Assembly (NCBI GenBank): GCA_018824925.1
Contig: JAHJFH010000128.1
Span: forward strand, 1-5,538
Reading direction: 5' to 3'
Origin: Thermoplasmatota archaeon
GTDB lineage: Archaea; Thermoplasmatota; E2; DHVEG-1
DNA: 5,538 nucleotides
Shown: piece after piece, positions 1 through 5,538 of the stretch
Numbering within the stretch: position 1 is the first letter of the stretch
Layout of the letters: every line of letters starts with the position of its first letter
Made by a program: the position numbers and the translations under genes
Notes under the pieces: generated by a model
Databases searched by the model: none
What the model was told of the DNA's origin: nothing
What the model saw: only the letters and a program-made list of their open reading frames with translations

Positions 1-420
1 AAAATCCATGATTATATACAATTACTACTTGATGAAAATCTTGATTTTCTTACAACAAACCGCTTTATCAATTTACGTACAGGATCAATGTCTGTGAAAC
101 ATCGATTTGGAAATCTTATGCTAGCAACAGCACTCCGAATTTTATTCTTCTTACGAATTCGGGATTCCCAATCAGGCATGTGGATTTTTAGAAAAACTGC
201 GTTAAACCATATTCAACCCTTAAAAGAATTTAACAACGGGATGCCTTTTTCTGAGGAAATAAAAATTGAGATGTTCTCTGCTAAACATGTTCGCAGCCGA
301 GAAATCCCCTCAACACTCTATGTACGAGAGGGTGAGGTAAAGCTTGAGAGTTTTCGAGATGGATGGAAAAACCTAAAATTCTTATTTAAAAAACGGATCA
401 ATTTTTCTCCAAAAAAATAA
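1..420 (+). CDS. Family 2 glycosyltransferase, C-terminal part (5' end outside window)
   Basis: The frame is open from base 1 and ends at TAA 418-420, giving 139 visible residues. The ATG at 88 is not the real start: the residues before it (TTNRFIN...GSM) match the conserved stretch just before the HRxGN motif of dolichyl-phosphate mannose/glucose synthase-type GT2 enzymes. Visible landmarks are HRFGN (about residues 34-38), a short hydrophobic segment, DSQSG (55-59), the acidic pair E85-E86, and a C-terminal block with EVKL and FRDGWKN. Family knowledge: such enzymes move a sugar from a nucleotide donor to a polyprenyl phosphate on the cytoplasmic face of the membrane, or build surface glycans. 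The nucleotide-binding DxD region is outside the window, so donor and acceptor cannot be named. The end is basic and has no C-terminal membrane domain. The gene is convergent with the operon to its right and looks functionally unrelated to it. Confidence 0.85.
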   Translation, partial: KIHDYIQLLLDENLDFLTTNRFINLRTGSMSVKHRFGNLMLATALRILFFLRIRDSQSGMWIFRKTALNHIQPLKEFNNGMPFSEEIKIEMFSAKHVRSREIPSTLYVREGEVKLESFRDGWKNLKFLFKKRINFSPKK

Positions 421-460
421 ATTATTTAAGATTGTAAAATAGCATATTATTTTCTATTTA
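411..460. terminator. Possible bidirectional T-tract termination zone between convergent genes
   Basis: Only 33 bases separate the two converging stop codons. Reading plus, a T-rich run lies at 445-460 (tattattttctattt), just past the glycosyltransferase stop. Reading minus, the complement of 411-420 is TTATTTTTTT, which lies past the dehydrogenase stop and inside the end of the glycosyltransferase. I see no convincing hairpin. Oligo-T tracts without stems are typical of archaeal termination, so the call rests on composition and position only. Confidence 0.35.
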
Positions 461-1626
461 AGTGCTTCTTTTTTCCCACTAAAAAAGTCCCTATCCGGAC
501 TTAATAGATTAAACACATCTTGTTTAATAGCTGGAGTTCCTTTTGTGATTAAATGCGCTATATTATATCCAACTCCAGGTCCCATCATAAATCCTTGACC
601 GCACATACCAATCCCAAGATACAAACCATCCACGGCTGAGGGTTTTCCTACGACTGCGACACCATCTGGTGTCATAGGGTATAGGCCTCGCCATACCCGT
701 CGAATAGTAAGGTTTTTTAATCGTGGTATAAGACTCACAAGCCGTTGTGCTATAATTGGCATAAATTCTGAGGTTGATCTTCGGTCTTCACCAGGAAATA
801 TGGTGAGGGGGGTGTAACAAAAGATGATTTGTCCTTCAAGGTTTTGTCCGAAATAAAAATTAGCGGTTTTACAATCTGGCCCTGGTCGTAAATCTACTAC
901 AAATGGTTCAAGAAATGGTTGTATTGGTGCAGAAATACCTGCCTCATGGCTATCAGGGTTTATGGGGATATCTAGGCCTACCATGGCACATATTGCAGTT
1001 GCATGTGCCCCAGCGGCATTAACCACAATATCTGAATGGTAGGTGCCTTTGGTTGTTTTAACACCAATAATTGTTTTTTTAGTGACATCGATTAGTAACT
1101 CTATTACAGATTCTCGATAGTGATATTCGGCACCAAGTTTTGATGCTTCATTGGTAAATGATTCAGCAACAAGTAAGGGGCTTACTTGTCCATCATAGGG
1201 TGAATAGGTTCCACCACGTAACTCTTGAATATTTATACCCGGTATAATGTCTTTGATTTTTTCAGATTCATACCAGTCGATGGTCAGCCCAAATTTTTTT
1301 TGAAGTGGCAACATCGATCTTAGGAGATCTTCCTCCGTATGTCGATATACTGGAAAACAGTACCCGCCTTGTTTCCAGCCGATATCGGTTCCGGTTTTAT
1401 CCTTCCAGGTAGAAAAGATCTTAAGGCTGTGTAGACAGATCTGAATCTTTGCAGGATCTGAGTGTGTTGCGCGTACCCCACCAATCGCTGCTTTATTTTC
1501 TCCTTGTCCTGAGGAGGCAAGTTCATCGAGTACGAGAACCTTCATACCGTGTTGTGCAAGGAAATATGCAGTTGGGTTACCTACTGATCCAGCTCCTATG
1601 ACAATGGCATCGTATTTGTTACTCAT
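454..1626 (-). CDS. DAO-family FAD-dependent dehydrogenase (SoxB/HcnC/proline dehydrogenase beta-like)
   Basis: Predicted soluble flavoprotein of 390 residues, a usual length for the DAO superfamily (glycine oxidase, sarcosine oxidase beta, HcnC, dye-linked L-proline dehydrogenase beta). The N-terminus carries the FAD-binding Rossmann motif GAGSVG (11-16), with an acid at the end of the second strand (D34). The segment VVNAAGAHA (about 201-209) is the usual second FAD contact. The C-terminus has the family's WRGLYPMTPDG (312-322) and GQGFMMGPGVG (343-353) signatures. Family knowledge: these enzymes oxidise the C-N bond of amino, imino or N-methyl acids; the substrate here cannot be read from the sequence. 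R52 and H55, in GGVRATHSD, are candidate substrate-side residues by analogy only. The start overlaps the preceding stop as ATGA and has an AAGGAG 11 bases upstream. As last gene of the operon, it probably passes electrons to the Fe-S flavoprotein encoded next door rather than to oxygen. Confidence 0.88.
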   Translation of the reverse strand: MSNKYDAIVIGAGSVGNPTAYFLAQHGMKVLVLDELASSGQGENKAAIGGVRATHSDPAKIQICLHSLKIFSTWKDKTGTDIGWKQGGYCFPVYRHTEEDLLRSMLPLQKKFGLTIDWYESEKIKDIIPGINIQELRGGTYSPYDGQVSPLLVAESFTNEASKLGAEYHYRESVIELLIDVTKKTIIGVKTTKGTYHSDIVVNAAGAHATAICAMVGLDIPINPDSHEAGISAPIQPFLEPFVVDLRPGPDCKTANFYFGQNLEGQIIFCYTPLTIFPGEDRRSTSEFMPIIAQRLVSLIPRLKNLTIRRVWRGLYPMTPDGVAVVGKPSAVDGLYLGIGMCGQGFMMGPGVGYNIAHLITKGTPAIKQDVFNLLSPDRDFFSGKKEALK

Positions 1627-3707
1627 GTATCTTTTTTCTCCTTGAGGAACGCTTTAAGTGGAACTTCTTGAGTGAAGGGGCGTATGACATGGGGTTGGAT
1701 TTCTTTAGGGTTAATACCGAGTTCTCTGAAAATTCGGATAATGTGATCGGTACAGGTTTTTCCACCACAAGGCCCCATACCGACGCGTAGAGCGGCTTTA
1801 ACAGCATTGACATCGCGTGTACCAGTTTTTTTGATATAGTCTTTAATTTCTTTTTTGGTAACGCGTTCACATCGGCATATAATGATGGTATCATCGTGGG
1901 TATCAACGGGTTTTTGTGGTTTTTGGGTAGTTTTGGTTTCACGTATTCTGATTCCCGCAACATGATCTGCTTCATTGTAGGGTACTTCTAGTGAGACAAG
2001 GGAGCGTTTATTTTGCCAGTGTGATTGTTTTATTGCAATAATTTTAGCTGTACCGATATCGTTTCCTTCCATGCCGGTGGTGGGGAGGTGTTGTCCAATT
2101 TTTATGGTTTCTTGAGGCATTTCCCATGGTATGACGACACGTGCAGTTTTTTTTGTTGGATCATATCGTTTGTCAACGATAGTTATAGCGAGGCCGGGGC
2201 AGATGGTGGCACAGCGGGTGCAACCGAGACAGTCGCCGGTGAATTGTGGTCGCCCCATCATTGTTGGTTCCTTGATTTTGATGCTTTGTAGGACACAAGC
2301 CTCGGTGCAGGGATTACAGGGTATTTCTTGGGTGCATCGTATTATGGGGTAGATATCCTTGTTTTGTGGTGGTGGATAGGGTTCTTGTATGGGGCCGGGT
2401 TTGCTTCTGAGTATTTTAAGCAGTTCATCCCATTCTGGTGGGATTTCTACGTCATAGCCCATGTCTTTGAGGATTTCTCGTGCTGCGACACGTCCTGATA
2501 TCATGGCTGCTGAGGCTTCAGCGATAATGTCTGCATCGCCTGCTGCATAGGTTTTTAATCCAAATGCTTGAGCTTGGGTTGTAAGTTCGTCAACGGGGGT
2601 GAGACCTACGGCGATGAGCAGTGTGTCTGCTTTGAAAACCATTTCTGTATCTTTTATCGGTTGAAAGTGGTCGTCGATTTTGCTGATTATTACCCGCTCT
2701 AGATGATTTGTTCCTTCCGCTTTGAGGACAGTATGTGAGGTATAGATTGGTACACCAAGGCGTTTTATTTTATCAAGATGAACTTTATAGCCTCCAACCG
2801 TAGGAAGTGCTTCGACGATTCCTATGACGTCGATACCTGCTTGGAGCGCATGGTAGGCGCCGATGAGACCGACATTTCCTCCTCCGACGATGAAGAGTTT
2901 ATCGGTAGGTTTGATAAGGTCTCTATTAACAAGTGTTTGGAAGGCACCGGCTCCGTAGACTCCGGGGAGATCACAGCCGGGGAATGACAGGGTTTTTTCT
3001 CGTGCACCCGTGGTGATAAGGAGTCGTTCTGGTTTTACTAGGGTGTATTGTCCTTGTTTTACAATGCCTACGAGTTTATCAGCAAAAACGCCTACGACAG
3101 GTGCATCTGGCCATATATCGATGGTGGTGGATGTTTGTATCTCATGGGTGAGTAGTTCGCCGATATCCATGCCACGGCTTCCTGCATAGCAGTCTCGTAT
3201 GGATCCAAAGAAATTATGGGTTTGTAGACTTAGTTTTCCACCTAGTATTTGTTTATCATCACAAAGAATACAGGTAACACCCATCGTTCCAAGTTCAATG
3301 GCAGCGGATATACCGGCGGGACCGCCACCTATGATGAGCACGTCTGTTGTGATCGTAGGTGGGTAGCCGTTGGTTTTAATGATAGTGTCATCGTTTAATA
3401 ATTCGGGAAGCCCATCAAGAGAGCGGACCTCCATGCCTTGTTTTACAGGTGTTATACAGGACTTTACTGGGATGCCATCAGCGATTACAAGGCATTGTGA
3501 ACATTGGCCGTTTGCGCAGAACATACCCTGAGGTGCATTGTCTTTTTTATGTCGTCCGAAAATATGAATGTTATGAGCAAAAAGTGCGGATGAGATCATT
3601 TCTGCTTTTTTTGCGGTGAGTGTTTTACCGTTAAATGTGAAGGTAATGAGGATTGGATTTTTTTCTGGGGTGAGAATAGGATGTTTTTTAATCCGTGCAT
3701 CATTCAT
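1623..3707 (-). CDS. HcnA-HcnB-like FAD/NAD(P) oxidoreductase fused to two [4Fe-4S] motifs and a BFD-like [2Fe-2S] domain
   Basis: Predicted electron-transfer subunit, 694 residues, soluble. Domains in order: a [2Fe-2S] ferredoxin domain (about 17-97) with C64-x4-C69-x2-C72-x11-C84, as in HcnA and SoxA; a pyridine-nucleotide-disulfide-oxidoreductase-type domain (about 120-415) with FAD motif GGGPAG (127-132), TTGARE (232-237), NAD(P)-type GGGNVG (275-280) and the distal FAD motif YAAGD (387-391); two [4Fe-4S] motifs, C458-x5-C464-x2-C467-x3-C471 and C493-x2-C496-x2-C499-x3-C503; an unassigned linker (about 512-605); and a BFD-like domain with C611-x-C613 and C647-x4-C652. No redox-active disulfide is present at the usual disulfide-reductase position. 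Unlike SoxA it has no aminomethyltransferase-like C-terminal half. In Thermococcales L-proline dehydrogenase, comparable modules are separate alpha, gamma and delta subunits; here they are fused. ATGA overlaps on both sides imply a complex with both neighbours. The substrate-oxidising step is assigned to the downstream subunit by analogy. Confidence 0.9.
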   Translation of the reverse strand: MNDARIKKHPILTPEKNPILITFTFNGKTLTAKKAEMISSALFAHNIHIFGRHKKDNAPQGMFCANGQCSQCLVIADGIPVKSCITPVKQGMEVRSLDGLPELLNDDTIIKTNGYPPTITTDVLIIGGGPAGISAAIELGTMGVTCILCDDKQILGGKLSLQTHNFFGSIRDCYAGSRGMDIGELLTHEIQTSTTIDIWPDAPVVGVFADKLVGIVKQGQYTLVKPERLLITTGAREKTLSFPGCDLPGVYGAGAFQTLVNRDLIKPTDKLFIVGGGNVGLIGAYHALQAGIDVIGIVEALPTVGGYKVHLDKIKRLGVPIYTSHTVLKAEGTNHLERVIISKIDDHFQPIKDTEMVFKADTLLIAVGLTPVDELTTQAQAFGLKTYAAGDADIIAEASAAMISGRVAAREILKDMGYDVEIPPEWDELLKILRSKPGPIQEPYPPPQNKDIYPIIRCTQEIPCNPCTEACVLQSIKIKEPTMMGRPQFTGDCLGCTRCATICPGLAITIVDKRYDPTKKTARVVIPWEMPQETIKIGQHLPTTGMEGNDIGTAKIIAIKQSHWQNKRSLVSLEVPYNEADHVAGIRIRETKTTQKPQKPVDTHDDTIIICRCERVTKKEIKDYIKKTGTRDVNAVKAALRVGMGPCGGKTCTDHIIRIFRELGINPKEIQPHVIRPFTQEVPLKAFLKEKKDT
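1638..1643 (-). promoter_or_regulatory. Ribosome binding site for the DAO-family dehydrogenase
   Basis: The minus strand reads AAGGAG here, 11 bases before the ATG at 1626-1624 and inside the last codons of the upstream gene. It supports that ATG as the start and suggests re-initiation coupled to termination at the ATGA overlap. Confidence 0.55.
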
Positions 3708-5538
3708 TGCATTTCATCCCCCAGAGCAGTAGTAAGAAAGGTGTAGAGAGTACCGATGGCTATATCGACAGATCGCCATGATCCCTCGCGTTGGCAAAGC
3801 TGTAGATGTGATTCACAATAGGGAGATGTACAAAGTATTACATCTGCATTATGTGCGGCTGCTTCATGCATAAGAGAAAGTCCGATTTGTTTACTCTGTC
3901 CAGTTATCTGTTCAAATTTACTTTCACCACATTTTTGTGGTAGGTCAATGATGGTGATTCCTGGTATTTTTTTTAGTAATTCTTTTGTGGGTTGATAAAA
4001 CGGGTCTGGTTTAAGTGAGCAGGCGGGGTGAAGAGCTATGGTTTTTATAGGTGATTTAAGGGATTTTGTGGTATTAAGGATGGCGTGGAGTTCTTTTGGT
4101 AAGGCTGTAAATTGAGTGGTGTGTGGTTGGTTGGTAAATGAGGTGTATGCCTCAGGGGTAGCAAGGATTATTTTTTGTGGTTGTAGTTGTTTGATGATTT
4201 GATTATTTTTTTTCGTAATATCTTTTTGTTGGGAAGGGCAGCCGAGTGCTGGTATTGCTCCTATGGTGGGGTAGATTTTTTTGAGGAGATTAAGTATTGC
4301 TTGTCTTGTTGAGCTAAGATTAAAAAGTTTTTGTGCTATTCCAATTTGTGAAAGGAGTGGAAGGCATCCTTCGAAATATGCAATCCCGTTTTGTTGAATT
4401 GGCGGCAGGGAGATGACATGATCTGTTGGGATTGTGTCGGGGTGGCTTTGCATGTGTTTTAGTATGGTGTGTGTTTTTCCGAGAGGGCTGGATATGGTTT
4501 GTAGGTTAGGGATAGTTATTTTTTTTAGATGTTGTTGATCTAGTTTTTCAGCATATTTTTTTAGTAATTCTGAGGGGTGTTGGTTTTTTGGGAGATCTTG
4601 ATAGTATATCCTTTGTGGTGAAATGCCAACGATTTGTAAAAGATCCCAGGTTTGTTGTATAACATCAGATGGATATTCCTCCCAGGGAAGATAATGGGAT
4701 CCTGTTGTACTATCTGGTTTTATGATGAGTAATCCTCGTCCGGTTTCGGCAAGTGCACGGATGAGAAAAGAGGGTGATGGTTTTCGTGAGGACATTAGTT
4801 CTGTGATACCATCGTAAGAGCCAAAGAGTGGTGAGGGGGTACTCCAGAAACTCATGAGTGCTTTTACGCCATCATAGGGTGTTGATTTTTGGGTGAGGCG
4901 TTGAAGGATAGCATCATCTGACATATATCCTTGGGTAATTGCCCCTGCGGGGCATACTGATACACAGGCAGCACAAGAGGCACACGTGTTATGAGCTACT
5001 TCAGCGAGGGTTCTTGTATCTTTATTGATGATATTTTTTATCGCGCGATAGGCACAGACTTCTTCACAGCGTCCGCATCCAATACAGAGATCTGGATTAA
5101 CTTTTGCGGTGATGCTGTGTAGTGTAATACTTTTTTCAAGACCATCTACTTTTAATTTTATGGTTGCTGGTCCTTTTGTGGTTATATCATAGGATAATTC
5201 TTGTGGTGATTTTACTAAAAAGTTTTGTGTACCAATTGTTGCAATTAATTGTTTATTTTTGCAGTTTGGTAAACAGGTTGGGCAGGCATAGCAGGGCCCA
5301 CAGGAGAAACAACGGGATGCTTCTTCAACGGCTTCATAATCTGAGTAAGAACCCTGGACTTCTTCGAAAGTAAGTTTATCGCTTGTTTCTGCTGATTTTG
5401 GGAGGAATTTTATGTTACTGCATTGTTCTGATCCGAGATATATTTGCAGGCTTTTGAAGATTTTTTCTGGTTCAGATACGGTTGTTCCTCGTAAATAGGC
5501 ATGAATACCTTTTGCTGCATGATGCCCCCGTCCAATAG
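3704..5538 (-). CDS. GltD-like / ferredoxin / MvhD-like / HdrB-like fusion protein (5' end outside window)
   Basis: The frame is open without a stop from 5536 to TGA at 3706-3704, giving 610 visible residues. The ATG at 4924 is internal: it directly follows a complete ferredoxin motif. Visible parts, numbered from the right edge: the tail of a GltD/NfnB-type FAD-NAD(P)H domain, GRGHHAAKGIHAYLRG (2-17); six regularly spaced cysteines, C76, C79, C82, C85, C88 and C92, as often follow GltD-like domains; two [4Fe-4S] motifs, C151/154/157/161 and C185/188/191/195; a region like the MvhD/FlpD hydrogenase delta subunit (about 225-329) that lacks cysteines; and two CCG (HdrB/GlpC-type) repeats (about 384-466 and 498-582). 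The CCG cysteines are incomplete: C391 and C433 in the first, C506, C536 and C574 in the second, with extra C569 and C581. Inference: an electron-transfer hub tying the operon's dehydrogenase to NAD(P)H or ferredoxin. First visible gene of the operon; its promoter is beyond the window. Domain calls for the C-terminal half are by motif and are less certain than those for the ferredoxin part. Confidence 0.82.
   Translation of the reverse strand, partial: IGRGHHAAKGIHAYLRGTTVSEPEKIFKSLQIYLGSEQCSNIKFLPKSAETSDKLTFEEVQGSYSDYEAVEEASRCFSCGPCYACPTCLPNCKNKQLIATIGTQNFLVKSPQELSYDITTKGPATIKLKVDGLEKSITLHSITAKVNPDLCIGCGRCEEVCAYRAIKNIINKDTRTLAEVAHNTCASCAACVSVCPAGAITQGYMSDDAILQRLTQKSTPYDGVKALMSFWSTPSPLFGSYDGITELMSSRKPSPSFLIRALAETGRGLLIIKPDSTTGSHYLPWEEYPSDVIQQTWDLLQIVGISPQRIYYQDLPKNQHPSELLKKYAEKLDQQHLKKITIPNLQTISSPLGKTHTILKHMQSHPDTIPTDHVISLPPIQQNGIAYFEGCLPLLSQIGIAQKLFNLSSTRQAILNLLKKIYPTIGAIPALGCPSQQKDITKKNNQIIKQLQPQKIILATPEAYTSFTNQPHTTQFTALPKELHAILNTTKSLKSPIKTIALHPACSLKPDPFYQPTKELLKKIPGITIIDLPQKCGESKFEQITGQSKQIGLSLMHEAAAHNADVILCTSPYCESHLQLCQREGSWRSVDIAIGTLYTFLTTALGDEMQ
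3715..3722 (-). promoter_or_regulatory. Probable G-rich ribosome binding site for the 694-residue oxidoreductase
   Basis: The minus strand reads GGGGGATG, ending about 7 bases before the ATG at 3707-3705. Several other ATGs cluster nearby (starting at 3717, 3712, 3703 and 3700), but all are out of frame, so 3707 is the only plausible ATG. The match to a Shine-Dalgarno core is partial. Confidence 0.35.

Noticed and set aside
88..420. A complete 110-residue protein starting at the ATG at 88
   Set aside because: The same frame is open back to base 1 and the preceding residues fit the conserved GT2 region, so this ATG is an internal Met.
1619..1975. Minus-strand open frame of 118 codons overlapping the end of the 694-residue gene
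   Set aside because: It lies in another frame over the BFD-like domain, which has clear cluster motifs; its own product is Lys/Ser/Leu-rich with no recognisable domain.
2025..2352. Plus-strand open frames opposite the [4Fe-4S] motifs
   Set aside because: They are antisense to strongly supported ferredoxin coding sequence; their Cys/Gly-rich look comes from the complement of that region.
2778..3007. Short open frames on both strands over the NAD(P)-binding region
   Set aside because: Acidic or Ser-rich products with no motif, fully inside the real FAD/NAD(P) domain in other frames.
3259..3270. CxxC (C146, C149) in the FAD domain of the 694-residue protein as a redox-active disulfide
   Set aside because: It sits on the strand before the acidic FAD-ribose contact, not at the disulfide-reductase active-site position.
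1623..3707. Full sarcosine oxidase alpha subunit (SoxA)
   Set aside because: There is no C-terminal aminomethyltransferase-like folate domain, and two [4Fe-4S] motifs are present that SoxA lacks.
3704..4924. A separate 406-residue gene starting at the ATG at 4924
   Set aside because: The frame continues upstream with ferredoxin motifs and no stop. The AAGGAT before this ATG encodes part of the conserved AITQGY stretch and is better explained as coding sequence.
5164..5373. Plus-strand 69-codon open frame near the right edge
   Set aside because: It is antisense to the six-cysteine segment and GltD-like tail; its Leu/Val-rich product is an artefact of T-rich sequence.
3704..5538. A genuine methanogenic heterodisulfide reductase
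   Set aside because: CCG ligands are incomplete, the flavin tail is GltD-like rather than HdrA-like, and no methanogenesis genes are in view.

Overview
The window looks like part of the genome of an anaerobic prokaryote, most likely a euryarchaeon. The archaeal leaning rests on the GT2 glycosyltransferase, whose C-terminus resembles archaeal dolichol-phosphate-sugar synthases, on T-tracts rather than hairpins at gene ends, and on an operon of soluble flavin/iron-sulfur modules of the Hdr, GltD and HcnABC types. G+C is about 40% by eye. This placement is an inference; there is no rRNA or other marker in the window.

Layout: bases 1-420 (+) hold the last 139 codons of a family 2 glycosyltransferase that begins before the window. 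A 33-base convergent gap follows. Everything from 454 to the right edge is one tightly packed minus-strand operon, transcribed right to left. Its genes are (i) a multidomain flavin/Fe-S/Hdr-like fusion whose N-terminus lies beyond the right edge (3704-5538), (ii) a 694-residue fusion of a [2Fe-2S] HcnA-like domain, an HcnB-like FAD/NAD(P) domain, two [4Fe-4S] motifs and a BFD-like [2Fe-2S] domain (1623-3707), and (iii) a 390-residue DAO-family FAD dehydrogenase (454-1626). Both junctions are ATGA stop/start overlaps, so the three proteins are probably made together.

How they may work together (inference): the DAO-family subunit oxidises an amino, imino or N-methyl acid. Its electrons pass to the four-cluster HcnAB-like subunit, as in the HcnABC, sarcosine oxidase and Thermococcales dye-linked L-proline dehydrogenase complexes. 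The large fusion, with a GltD-like flavin domain, ferredoxin domains and MvhD/HdrB-like modules, would link that complex to NAD(P)H and/or ferredoxin.

The most unusual point is in this large fusion. An ATG at 4924 could be taken as the start of a 406-residue gene, but the frame stays open without a stop to the window edge and encodes clear ferredoxin motifs. In addition, its MvhD-like part has lost all its cysteines and its HdrB-like part keeps only some of the CCG-motif cysteines. It may be a structurally retained but catalytically remodelled Hdr module. No RNA genes, mobile elements, CRISPR arrays or sizeable repeats were seen, and there is no gene-free stretch longer than 33 bases.
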